Assembly: GCA_020544565.1 (NCBI GenBank)
Contig: CP078014.1
Location: 1,370,574-1,434,573, forward strand
DNA from: Bradyrhizobiaceae bacterium
GTDB lineage: Bacteria; Pseudomonadota; Alphaproteobacteria; Rhizobiales; Xanthobacteraceae
DNA length: 64,000 bases
Reading direction: 5' to 3'
The notes below the pieces were generated by a model. The model was given only the letters and a program-made list of their open reading frames with translations. It had not been told where the DNA came from and searched no databases. Below, in pieces: positions 43,842 to 52,559 of this stretch. A program made the position numbers and the translations under genes. The first letter of the stretch is position 1; the number at the start of each line of letters is the position of its first letter.

Positions 43842-44054
43842 ATGAAAATCCGCACCCGCAAGCTCATCGGAACATTCGGCCTGCTCGTCCTCGTCGTGGT
43901 GTGGTCGCTGCTCGGCATGGCCATCGCGCAGGTCCCCGTGCTGGCGCAATCGCGGCTGGCGCAGGTGATCTTCTACGTGGTCGCCGGGCTCGGCTGGGTG
44001 CTGCCGGCCATGCCGCTGATCGCCTGGATGTCGCGGCCAGACCCGCTGTCGTAA
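43842..44054 (+). CDS. DUF2842 small membrane protein
   Basis: 70 residues, two membrane helices (about 9-30 and 42-60) with a conserved PLIAWMSRPD ending; this is the DUF2842 family of alphaproteobacteria. The family is known next to ctaA in this group, as here (divergent), which suggests a link to respiration, but no function has been shown. Confidence 0.8.
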   Translation: MKIRTRKLIGTFGLLVLVVVWSLLGMAIAQVPVLAQSRLAQVIFYVVAGLGWVLPAMPLIAWMSRPDPLS

Positions 44055-44074
44055 TTCTCCGCAAGGCGCGACAA

Positions 44075-44088
44075 ACCGACTGGTCGGT
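44075..44088. promoter_or_regulatory. inverted repeat ACCGAC-TG-GTCGGT
   Basis: Perfect 6-bp arms with a 2-bp centre, 54 bp before the CelD-type acetyltransferase gene. This ACCGAC-type dyad is a common TetR-family operator form. No TetR gene is in the window, so its use is inferred. Confidence 0.45.
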
Positions 44089-44141
44089 GGCGCGCGCCCG
44101 GTCGCGGCCGTCATTACCTGTTTGTTGACGTTTGTTTGAAT

Positions 44142-45377
44142 ATGGTCGGCCTCATCCGCCCAGAACAGGATGCCCACGACACGGGTCCGATGATGACCAT
44201 GGCCGCAGCGTTGCAAGTTCCCCCCACACCCGTCGGACCCGGCCGCATCGCCCGCGTCGATGTGGTGCGCAGCATGGCCGCAGCGGAGCCCATCTGGCGC
44301 GCGATGGACAATGCGGACTTTCTCGCCACGCCCTATCAGCGATTCGAACTGCTCGACGCCTGGCAAACGCATGTCGGCGCGCACGAGGGAGCCACCCCCT
44401 TCATCGTCATCGCCTATGACGAGGCCGGCCGGCCGCTGCTGCTGTTGCCGCTCGCCACGATGCGTGAAAACGGCTCGACAGTCGCCCGCTTCATGGGCGG
44501 CAAGCATGCGACATTCAACATGGGGCTGTGGCGTCGCGATTTCGCCGAGACCGCAATAAAGGCTGACCTCGATGCGCTGTGCGCGGCCCTTCGCGGGCAC
44601 AACGACGGCGCCGATCTGCTGGCATTCACACAACAGCCGCAGCAATGGCGCGGCATCGCCAATCCGCTCGCCTTGTTTGCGGGTCAGCCCTCGACCAATC
44701 CCTGCCCGCTCCTCACCATGACGCCGGGCTGCAAGCCGGAACAGCGCATCAGCGCGTCCACGCGGCGGCGGCTGCGCAACAAGGAGCGCAAGCTCCTGAG
44801 CGTGCCGGGCTATCGCTATGTCGTCGCCGAGACCGACGCCGACATCAACCGCCTGCTCGATGCGTTTTTCATCATCAAGCCGCAGCGGATGGCGCTGTCG
44901 AAATTGCCCGACGTGTTTTCCGATCCTGCGACCAAGGCATTCGTCCGCGCCGCCTGTCTCGCGCGGCTGCCGGACGGCGGGCGTGCCATCGTGCTTCATG
45001 CGCTGGAGTGCGACGACGAACTGATCTCGATCTTCAGTTGCGTCGCCGACGGCCAGCGCTTCTCGACGCTGTTCAACACCTACACCATCTCCGAGAACGC
45101 ACGCTACAGCCCCGGGCTGATCCTGCTGCGCGACATGATCGATTATTATGCCGAGCGCGGCTACACCTCGGTCGATTTCGGCATCGGCTCCGACGAATAC
45201 AAGCGGACCTTCTGCAAGGACGACGAGCCGGTGTTCGACAGCTTCATTCCGCTGACCGCGCGCGGCAGGCTCACCGCATTCGGCCTGTCGTCGCTGACCC
45301 ACGCCAAGCGGCTGGTGAAGCAGAACCCCGCTTTGATGCACATGGCGCAGCTTCTGCGCAACGCCGTCTCGCGCTGA
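44142..45377 (+). CDS. CelD/BcsL-type GNAT acetyltransferase
   Basis: About 412 residues of the family named from cellulose biosynthesis. Two GNAT-like halves are visible: an N-terminal part (YQRFELLDAWQTHVG, PFIVIAYDEAGRPLLLLPL) and a C-terminal acetyltransferase half ending with SPGLILLRDMIDYYAERGYTSVDFGIG, which matches the acetyl-CoA-dependent core. It opens the polysaccharide locus beside the GumC-like gene, so acylation of the exported polymer is a reasonable guess. ATG 44142 chosen; ATG 44190 is also possible. Confidence 0.82.
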   Translation: MVGLIRPEQDAHDTGPMMTMAAALQVPPTPVGPGRIARVDVVRSMAAAEPIWRAMDNADFLATPYQRFELLDAWQTHVGAHEGATPFIVIAYDEAGRPLLLLPLATMRENGSTVARFMGGKHATFNMGLWRRDFAETAIKADLDALCAALRGHNDGADLLAFTQQPQQWRGIANPLALFAGQPSTNPCPLLTMTPGCKPEQRISASTRRRLRNKERKLLSVPGYRYVVAETDADINRLLDAFFIIKPQRMALSKLPDVFSDPATKAFVRAACLARLPDGGRAIVLHALECDDELISIFSCVADGQRFSTLFNTYTISENARYSPGLILLRDMIDYYAERGYTSVDFGIGSDEYKRTFCKDDEPVFDSFIPLTARGRLTAFGLSSLTHAKRLVKQNPALMHMAQLLRNAVSR

Positions 45378-45389
45378 GGCGCGCGGCGC

Positions 45390-47588
45390 TCACGCCGCCG
45401 CGATCCGCTCGGCCGAGACGCGCTCGTCGTCAGCTGAGGCGGACGCGGTCAGGACGGTGACCGCCGCGAAGCCCGACGCCAGCAACTGATCACGCAACGT
45501 CTCGCGGGCGCGCTCGGTGATCTCTGCGCTCGGCACGACCACGGCATGCGCCTGCGACGCGATGACGTGCGACGGCAGGTCTGCGCCGGAACCGGCATCC
45601 AGCACGATGTAATCGTAGGTCCGCGTCAGCGCATCGATGGCCAGCGCCACGCGCGGCAATTGCAACAGCGCCCGCTGCGACGGATCGCGCCCCGCCCCCA
45701 CAAGATGCAGCCGCGACCGCCGGTCCCGGGTGATGATCTGGCCGAACGAGGCCGTGCCCTGCATCAGCTCGGTCAGCCCCGGCGCGACGGGATCGGCCGA
45801 CGCGGCCGCCAGCGCCGGCGACGCCGCGACAAGATCGACCAGCACCACCTTCGCCGTCCGCGACAGAAGCCGCGCCAGCGCGAGCGCCGTCACCGTGACG
45901 CTTTCGTCCTGGGGCGCGCCGATCACCGTGACCTTCCGCAACGCGCCGTCCTCGCGCAGCGCCTGCGCCACGCGCGCGATCTCGGACGGTTCCGCCGGCT
46001 CCTCCGCCGACGCCGCGCGCGCAGGCTCGGCAGCCGCAACCGCGGCGGGCACGGACACGGCCTCGGGCCGCGGCGCGGTCATGCGCAACAGCTCGCCGGT
46101 GGCGATCGAACCGGCGGTGAGCAGGAACGTCGCCAGCGTCGCCAGCAGCACGATCGGCATCTTCTTCGGATAGGCCGGCGTGTTGGAGACGATGGCCCGG
46201 GAGATGATGCGGCCATCGGTGGGAACCACGTCGATGCTCTCGCGGGTGGTCGCCTCGCGATAGCGCGCCAGATAGGCTTCCAGCAGGTCGCGCTGCGCCC
46301 TCGCCTCGCGCTCCAGCGCCCGCAACTGAACATCCTGCTCGTTGTTGGAACCCGCCTGCCGCTTCAACTGGTTGAGGCTCGCGGTCAATCCGTCCACCCG
46401 CGCGCTGGCGATGCGGGCATCGTTCTCAAGCGAGCGGGAAATCTTGTTGGCCTCCTCGCGGATCTGGCGGTCGATATCCTGGATCTGCGCCCTCAGTTCC
46501 TTCATGCGGGGATGGCCGTCCAGCAGCGTCGAGGACTGCTCGGCAAGCTGAGCCCGCAACGTCACCCGCTGCTCGGACAGCCGCCGCACCAGTTCGGAAT
46601 TGAGCACTTCGGACGCCTCGATCGGCCTGCCGCTCTGGAGCATCTCCCGGATCAGCCGCGACTTGGATTCCGCGTCGGACTTGAGCGCGCGGGCATTGTT
46701 GAGCTGGCTGTTCAACTCGCCGAGCTGCTGGTTCGACAGCGTGGTGTTGTTGGTTCCGACAAACAGGCCGGATTTGGAACGGAACTCCTCGACGCGCGCT
46801 TCCGCGTCCGCGACCTTCTTGCGCAGGGTCTCGATTTCCGCCAGCAGCCACTGCGACGCGGTCCGCGCCTGCTTCTGCCGCGCCGCCTGCTGCAGCACCA
46901 GATAATTGTCCGCGATGGAATTGGCGACGCGCGCCGCCAGCTCCGGATCGCGCGACTGAAACTCGATCACCATGACGCGGGATTTGTCGACCGCATAGGC
47001 GGTCAGCCGGTCGAAATAGGCTTCGAGCACGCGCTCCTCGGGCGTCATCCGGAGCGGATCGCGAACGACGCCGACCATCGCGAGCAGCGTCCGCAGCGGC
47101 GAGACGCCGCGCAACACCGGATCGAATTCCGGCAGTTCGGTCAACCCGTTTTCCTTGATCACCGTCAGCGCGAGATCGCGCGACAGCAGCAACTGCACCT
47201 GGCTGGTGACCGCCTCGGCATCGAGGCTGCCGCGCTCCTCGGTGCGCTCCCCGGTGGGACGCAGGAAAATGTTCTCGCGACCGTCGATCAGGATGCGCGC
47301 CTCGGACTTGAAGCGCGGCGTGATCATGTTGACGGCGACCATGGCCAGCACGAAGGCCAGTGCGGTGGGGACGATCACCCACATCCGCTTGCGCACCAGC
47401 GCTTGCCAGATGGCGCGCAGATCGAGATCTCCGAGTTCGGGCAACGGCGTGGGCGTTTTGACCACGGGAAGCGGCGAGACGACCGGCGCAACCACCGCGG
47501 GCCGGGCGAACGGCAGCCGCTTGCCGAACGACAGCGCCGGCATCCGGGGCATTTTGGGCGTCCAGTCACGCCAGAACGAGACACGCAT
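45390..47588 (-). CDS. polysaccharide co-polymerase, GumC/Wzz-like with degenerate kinase domain
   Basis: 732 residues in the inner membrane. A proline-rich cytoplasmic start, a first helix (VIVPTALAFVLAMVAVNM, about 70-90), a large periplasmic coiled-coil region (about 90-475, DELLA-type Wzz plus GNVR-like segments), a second helix near 485, then a C-terminal BY-kinase-like domain. That domain starts VTVIGAPQDESVTV at residue 553 where Walker A should read GxxxxGKS/T, and there is no terminal Tyr cluster, so it is probably inactive. It controls chain length/export together with the divergent Wza-like gene. Confidence 0.9.
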   Translation of the reverse strand: MRVSFWRDWTPKMPRMPALSFGKRLPFARPAVVAPVVSPLPVVKTPTPLPELGDLDLRAIWQALVRKRMWVIVPTALAFVLAMVAVNMITPRFKSEARILIDGRENIFLRPTGERTEERGSLDAEAVTSQVQLLLSRDLALTVIKENGLTELPEFDPVLRGVSPLRTLLAMVGVVRDPLRMTPEERVLEAYFDRLTAYAVDKSRVMVIEFQSRDPELAARVANSIADNYLVLQQAARQKQARTASQWLLAEIETLRKKVADAEARVEEFRSKSGLFVGTNNTTLSNQQLGELNSQLNNARALKSDAESKSRLIREMLQSGRPIEASEVLNSELVRRLSEQRVTLRAQLAEQSSTLLDGHPRMKELRAQIQDIDRQIREEANKISRSLENDARIASARVDGLTASLNQLKRQAGSNNEQDVQLRALEREARAQRDLLEAYLARYREATTRESIDVVPTDGRIISRAIVSNTPAYPKKMPIVLLATLATFLLTAGSIATGELLRMTAPRPEAVSVPAAVAAAEPARAASAEEPAEPSEIARVAQALREDGALRKVTVIGAPQDESVTVTALALARLLSRTAKVVLVDLVAASPALAAASADPVAPGLTELMQGTASFGQIITRDRRSRLHLVGAGRDPSQRALLQLPRVALAIDALTRTYDYIVLDAGSGADLPSHVIASQAHAVVVPSAEITERARETLRDQLLASGFAAVTVLTASASADDERVSAERIAAA

Positions 47589-47806
47589 CGATCACTCTCC
47601 ACCGGACGCCGCGACACGCAACGAAAAAGCCATCGCCAATACCATTGCAAAGGCTCGGCGAGCCTGCGCGATTACACTCCATTAAGGTTGCTGCCGGGTT
47701 AACCGGCGAAAAAGCATCCTGCTTTCAAAGGGCGCTCCCGATCGGCTTACCCTTTCTTAACCATGAAAGCCGTTAATCAGGCTCACTCTTGCCCGTGGAT
47801 TCTCTG

Positions 47807-48466
47807 ATGCTGCGCAGCCGCGCGCCCCTCGTCTGTCTGCTGCTTGCGCTCGCTCTGGCGGGATGCATGCGCACGACCGCGCCGGTGGCGACGATGGACG
47901 GCAGCCTCGACGCCATCGCCTATGGTCAGGTCGAGGCCGAGGTGCAGCCGATCCGCGCGATGCGCGTGCCCGCCGCTCCGGTGGCCGCGGCCTATGCCCC
48001 GCTCGACGAGCCCTATCGGCTCGATTCCGGCGACCGGCTGCGCATCGTGGTCTACGGTCAGGAAGGTCTCACCAATACCTATGCCGTCGATGCCGGCGGC
48101 GCCATCACCATGCCGCTGATCGGCTCGGTCCACGCCCGCGGGCTGACGCCGCCGCAACTCGCGGCCACCATCACCGCGCGGCTGCGCAAGGGCTTTCTGC
48201 GCGAGCCCCATGTCGCGGTGGAGGTGGAGACCTATCGCCCGTTCTTCATTCTCGGCGAGGTCGCCGCGCCCGGCCAATATCCGTTCGTGCCCAACATGAC
48301 CGCTGAAAGCGCGGTAGCCATCGCCGGCGGCTTCACTCCCCGCGCCGACCGCAGCGGCATCAAACTGCGGCGCATGGGCGAAGGCGGCACAGCCCAGGCG
48401 ATCGTTCCCCCCGGCACGCTACTGCGGCCCGGCGACACCGTCGTCGTCGGCGAACGGTGGTTCTGA
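47807..48466 (+). CDS. Wza-like outer-membrane polysaccharide export lipoprotein
   Basis: About 219 residues. A lipoprotein signal ends LALAGC (Cys20), followed by a spacer of about 60 residues and a Poly_export domain with a SLBB-type domain (DSGDRLRIVVYGQEGLTNTY; FFILGEVAAPGQYPF; PPGTLLRPGDTVVVGERWF). It is shorter than E. coli Wza because it lacks the further SLBB and C-terminal helix. A TTG at 47789 and GTG at 47795 are alternative starts. Divergent to the co-polymerase with a 218-bp shared promoter region. Confidence 0.88.
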   Translation: MLRSRAPLVCLLLALALAGCMRTTAPVATMDGSLDAIAYGQVEAEVQPIRAMRVPAAPVAAAYAPLDEPYRLDSGDRLRIVVYGQEGLTNTYAVDAGGAITMPLIGSVHARGLTPPQLAATITARLRKGFLREPHVAVEVETYRPFFILGEVAAPGQYPFVPNMTAESAVAIAGGFTPRADRSGIKLRRMGEGGTAQAIVPPGTLLRPGDTVVVGERWF

Positions 48467-48468
48467 CC

Positions 48469-49602
48469 ATGCCCGCCATTACGGAACGCCCGCTGCGCAT
48501 CCTTCACGCCGTCCGCGCCCCGGTCGGCGGCATCATCCGCCATATCCTCGATCTCGCCCACGGACAGGCGGAGCGCGGACACGAGGTCGGCATCGTCGCC
48601 GACAGCCTCACCGGCGGCGAGCGCGCCGACGCCGCGTTCAAGGAGATCGCGCCGCGGCTCAAGCTCGGCGTGCATCGCCTGCCCATCCGCCGCGAGCCGC
48701 ACCCGGCCGACCTCAACGCCGCGCGGCGCTTCCTGCGGCTGGCGCGTTCGCTCAAGCTCGACGTATTGCACGGCCACGGCGCCAAGGCCGGCGCCTATGT
48801 CCGCCTCATGGGAAAATCGCCGTCCACCATCCGCGTCTACACGCCCCATGGCGGCTCCCTGCACTATTCGCCAAGCACCGCGAAGGGCGCGCTCTATGCC
48901 CGCCTCGAACGCGCGCTGATGAACCGGACCGAGCTGTTCCTGTTCGAAAGCGCCTTCGCCCGCGACACCTATGAGCGCGTCATCGGCAAGCCCGCGGGCC
49001 TGGTGCGCTGCGTCTTCAACGGCGTGGCGGCGTCCGAATTCGATCCGGTAGCAGTAGCGGCGGACGCAACCGATGTCGTCTATGTCGGCGAATTCCGCCA
49101 CATCAAGGGCGCCGACCTGCTGATCCAGGCCGTGGCGCGGCTGCGCGCCGACGGCAAGCCGGTGACTCTGACCCTCGCCGGCGACGGCGAGGAAACCGAA
49201 ACCCTGAAAGCCCTGATCGCGAGCCTGAACCTCGGCGACGCCGTTCGCTTCATCGGCCACGTCAAGGCGCGCTACGGCTTCTCGAAGGGCAAACTGCTGG
49301 TGGTTCCCTCGCGCGGCGATTCCATGCCCTATGTGGTGATCGAGGCCGCCGCTGCCGCGGTGCCGCTAATCGCCGCGCATGTCGGCGGCATTCCGGAAAT
49401 TCTCGGCCCCCACAAGGATGCGCTGTTCGTGGCCGACAGCGTGGGCGCCATGGCGGACGCGGTCGAAGCCGCCCTCGCCGATCCGGCGATCGCGCTTGAA
49501 CGCGCCAACGCGCTGCGCGAGCGCATCCTGATCCACTTCTCGCAAAAAGCGATGGTCGAAGGCGTCCTTGCCGGATACCGCGATGCGTTCAGCGCGCGTT
49601 AA
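48469..49602 (+). CDS. glycosyltransferase family 4
   Basis: 377 residues with a GT-B fold. The N-terminal half starts with the donor/acceptor loop ILHAVRAPVGGIIRHI, and the GT4 nucleotide-sugar site GDSMPYVVIEAAAAAVPLIA appears near residue 290, where ExxxxxG/E residues bind the sugar donor. It adds a sugar to the lipid-linked repeat unit on the inner side of the membrane. It overlaps the Wza-like end by a few bases and precedes the ExoY-like gene, so it belongs to the EPS operon. Confidence 0.9.
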   Translation: MPAITERPLRILHAVRAPVGGIIRHILDLAHGQAERGHEVGIVADSLTGGERADAAFKEIAPRLKLGVHRLPIRREPHPADLNAARRFLRLARSLKLDVLHGHGAKAGAYVRLMGKSPSTIRVYTPHGGSLHYSPSTAKGALYARLERALMNRTELFLFESAFARDTYERVIGKPAGLVRCVFNGVAASEFDPVAVAADATDVVYVGEFRHIKGADLLIQAVARLRADGKPVTLTLAGDGEETETLKALIASLNLGDAVRFIGHVKARYGFSKGKLLVVPSRGDSMPYVVIEAAAAAVPLIAAHVGGIPEILGPHKDALFVADSVGAMADAVEAALADPAIALERANALRERILIHFSQKAMVEGVLAGYRDAFSAR

Positions 49603-49717
49603 CCACGCCTGACCGGGCTAACCAATTCTTCCGATTTGTTGATTAGGCATGACGCCTGGGAGCTTCCGTTCCCGTTGGCCCGTCGCCACATGACGGCGCA
49701 GCAACGGAATCAGACTT

Positions 49718-51265
49718 GTGGAACCGATCGATCTTCATACGAGGATGAACGCCGCGGCAGCTACCGCCGATGGCGCGGGTGCGAGCGTACCACGGCAGGA
49801 GCGCCGCAAGCGCCTGTCCCCTGCCGCCCTCGCCGTGACCAACCAGAAAGTGGAAGGCGCTTATTCGGGCGTGGTCATCGCCGGCATCGTGCGCCTCATC
49901 GATTTCGTACTGCTGAGCGCGGTCGGCACCGCGCTCTATCTGGGATACGTGAGGCCCCTCAGCGGCTTCAGCTGGCAATACGTCTGGTCCATCGCGGCGG
50001 TCGCCGGCAGCGCGGTGGTCGCGTTCCAGGCCGCCGAGATCTACGACATTCAAATTTTCCGCGGCAAGCTTCGCCAGATGACACGCATGGCGTCGTCATG
50101 GTCGTTCGTGTTCCTGCTGTTCATCGGCATATCGTTCTTCGCCAAGACCGGCGGGGCGATCTCGCGGGTGTGGCTGTCCGGGTTCTTCGTCGCCGGCCTT
50201 GCCGCCCTGTTCGCGAGCCGCCTGGTGTTGCGGACGCTGGTGCGCCGCTGGGCTCGCGAGGGACGGCTCGATCGTCGCACCATCATCGTCGGCTCCGACG
50301 AGAACGGCGAGAACCTCGTCCGCGCCCTCCATGCGCAGGAGGATTCCGACATTCACGTGCTGGGCGTGTTCGACGACCGCAACGACGAGCGTGCGCTGGA
50401 CACCTGCGCCGGCGTTCCCAAACTCGGCAAGGTCGACGACATCCCCGAATTCGCCCGCCGCACCCGCGTCGATCTGGTGCTGTTCGCGCTGCCGATCACG
50501 GCGGAAAGCCGCATCCTCACCATGCTGAAAAAGCTGTGGGTGCTGCCGGTAGACATCCGGCTGTCGGCCCACACCAACAAGCTGCATTTCCGGCCGCGCT
50601 CCTATTCCTACATCGGCGACGTGCCGACGCTGGACGTGTTCGAGCAGCCCATCACCGACTGGGACATGGTGATGAAGACGCTGTTCGACCGCGTCGTCGG
50701 CGGCGTCATGCTGATCCTGCTCGCACCGGTGATGGCGCTGGTCGCACTGGCGATCAAGCTCGACAGCCCCGGCCCCGTGCTGTTCCTGCAGAAGCGCTAC
50801 GGCTTCAACAACGAGCGCATCGACGTCTTCAAGTTCCGCTCGCTGTTTCACGATCAGGCCGATCCGCTGGCCTCGAAGGTGGTCACGAAGAACGACAAGC
50901 GCGTGACGCGCGTCGGACGCTTCATCCGCAAGACCAGCCTCGACGAACTGCCCCAGCTTTTCAACGTCGTCTTCAAGGGTAACCTCTCCCTCGTCGGCCC
51001 GCGCCCGCATGCGGTGCAGGGCAAGCTGCAAAGCCAGTTGTTCGACGAAGCGGTGGACGGCTATTTCGCGCGCCACCGCGTCAAGCCCGGCATCACCGGC
51101 TGGGCGCAGATCAACGGCTGGCGCGGCGAGGTGGACAGTGAGGAAAAAATCCAGAAGCGCGTCGAATTCGATCTCTACTACATCGAGAACTGGTCGGCGC
51201 TGTTCGATCTCTACATCCTGTTCAAGACCCCGTTCGCCCTGATCAAGGGCGAAAACGCTTACTAG
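49718..51265 (+). CDS. undecaprenyl-phosphate sugar phosphotransferase (ExoY/WcaJ-like, PssY type)
   Basis: Starts repeat-unit assembly by moving a sugar-1-phosphate to undecaprenyl phosphate. 515 residues. Four membrane helices and a NAD-binding-like domain occupy the N-terminal two-thirds ([17 protein letters not shown]), and the bacterial sugar transferase domain starts near residue 315. Its signature [20 protein letters not shown] with LVGPRPH following is intact. GTG start with no obvious ribosome site; ATG at 49745 is the alternative. The O-antigen-ligase-like gene begins one base after its stop codon. Confidence 0.93.
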   Translation: MEPIDLHTRMNAAAATADGAGASVPRQERRKRLSPAALAVTNQKVEGAYSGVVIAGIVRLIDFVLLSAVGTALYLGYVRPLSGFSWQYVWSIAAVAGSAVVAFQAAEIYDIQIFRGKLRQMTRMASSWSFVFLLFIGISFFAKTGGAISRVWLSGFFVAGLAALFASRLVLRTLVRRWAREGRLDRRTIIVGSDENGENLVRALHAQEDSDIHVLGVFDDRNDERALDTCAGVPKLGKVDDIPEFARRTRVDLVLFALPITAESRILTMLKKLWVLPVDIRLSAHTNKLHFRPRSYSYIGDVPTLDVFEQPITDWDMVMKTLFDRVVGGVMLILLAPVMALVALAIKLDSPGPVLFLQKRYGFNNERIDVFKFRSLFHDQADPLASKVVTKNDKRVTRVGRFIRKTSLDELPQLFNVVFKGNLSLVGPRPHAVQGKLQSQLFDEAVDGYFARHRVKPGITGWAQINGWRGEVDSEEKIQKRVEFDLYYIENWSALFDLYILFKTPFALIKGENAY

Positions 51266-51266
51266 T

Positions 51267-52559
51267 GTGGCAGGTCGCATGGCCTCGTTGACGGCGGCGC
51301 ACGACACCTACTCCGCGACGGCGACGCCACCGAACGTCGTCGCGATCCAGCGCGGCCTGATGTGGCTGGTCGGCGCCAGCGGCGCCATCGTGTTTGTCGA
51401 GCCGAGCCCCTATGAACTGATGACGCTGATCGCAGTGGTGTTCTTCTTCGCCACCGGGCTGCGCATGCGGCCGGCCTTCATTCCGCTGCTGCTGCTGCTG
51501 TTCCTGACCAACGCCGGCTACACCATCTGCTCGGTGTCGCTGTTCCACAAGCCGGAGATCGTGAACTGGGTGCTGACGTCGTGGTACATGGCGATCACGG
51601 TGATGTTCTTCGCCATGGCGCTTGCGGACGACACCGAAGCCCGCCTCGACTATCTGCGACGCGGCCTGATCGTCGGCGCGCTGATCGCCGCCCTCGCCGG
51701 CGTGCTCGGCTATTTCCGGCTGGTGCCCGGCGGCTACGACCTGCTCACGCTCTACAACCGCGCCCGCGGCACCTTCAAGGACCCGAACGTGCTCGGCGCA
51801 TTCCTGATCCTGCCGGCGCTGTTCTGCCTCCAGGTGGTGGTGACGCAGTCGCTGCGAAAATCCTTCCGCAGCATTCTCGCGCTCGGCATCATCAGCCTCG
51901 CGGTGTTGCTGGCGTTTTCCCGCGCCTCATGGGGCCAGCTCGTCGGCTGCTCGGCCTTCATGCTGATCCTGATGTATGTCACGAGCCCGTCGAAGACAGA
52001 GCGGACCCGCATCGTCGGCACCGCCATCGCCGCCGCCGTTCTCGCGGTGGTGCTGATGGCGATCCTGCTCTCGATCGATTCCGTCGGCCAGTTGTTCCAG
52101 GAGCGCGCCAGCCTGCACCAGAGCTACGACAGCGGCCGCTTCGGCCGCTTCGGCCGCCACATTCTCGGCTTTCAGATGGCGCTGGACCTGCCGCTGGGGA
52201 TCGGCCCGCGCCAGTTCATCCGCTTCTTCCCGGAGGACACGCACAATTCGTTCCTCAACGCCTTCATGTCGGGCGGATGGATTTCCGGCATCTGCTTTCC
52301 GGCCCTGATCTTCATCACCGTCTTCATGGGATTCAAGCTGATCTTCGTGCGCGTGCCGTGGCAGCGGACCTATCTGGCGCTGTTCAGCGCCTTCGTCGGC
52401 ACCGTCTGCGAAGCCTTCATCATCGACGTCGATCACTGGCGGCACTTCTGGATGATGCTCGGCGCAATGTGGGCGATGTTCGCCGCCGCCCACGCCTATC
52501 GCCGCCGCATCAAAGCCGGGCTCACGTCGCCCGCAGCGATTCAGCGAGCTTGTGCTTGA
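51267..52559 (+). CDS. O-antigen ligase / Wzy-type polymerase-like membrane protein
   Basis: 430 residues with about ten to twelve helices and a large loop. The Wzy_C/WaaL signature is recognisable in the loop region (SLHQSYDSGRFGRFGRHI and DTHNSFLNAFMSGGW, where the latter resembles the HNxFL(N/Q)xxxxxG motif). It could polymerise EPS units or attach polysaccharide. The start GTG 51267 or ATG 51279. The last 38 bp overlap the 3' end of the convergent acyl-CoA ligase gene. Confidence 0.86.
   Translation: MAGRMASLTAAHDTYSATATPPNVVAIQRGLMWLVGASGAIVFVEPSPYELMTLIAVVFFFATGLRMRPAFIPLLLLLFLTNAGYTICSVSLFHKPEIVNWVLTSWYMAITVMFFAMALADDTEARLDYLRRGLIVGALIAALAGVLGYFRLVPGGYDLLTLYNRARGTFKDPNVLGAFLILPALFCLQVVVTQSLRKSFRSILALGIISLAVLLAFSRASWGQLVGCSAFMLILMYVTSPSKTERTRIVGTAIAAAVLAVVLMAILLSIDSVGQLFQERASLHQSYDSGRFGRFGRHILGFQMALDLPLGIGPRQFIRFFPEDTHNSFLNAFMSGGWISGICFPALIFITVFMGFKLIFVRVPWQRTYLALFSAFVGTVCEAFIIDVDHWRHFWMMLGAMWAMFAAAHAYRRRIKAGLTSPAAIQRACA

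Noticed and set aside
43842..44054. DUF2842 protein as a toxin
   Set aside because: Two-helix protein linked to ctaA in this family; no antitoxin or antisense gene.
45546..47702. 718-residue plus-strand frame opposite the GumC-like gene
   Set aside because: Arg/Gln/His-rich shadow; the minus-strand protein has the expected helices and coiled coil.
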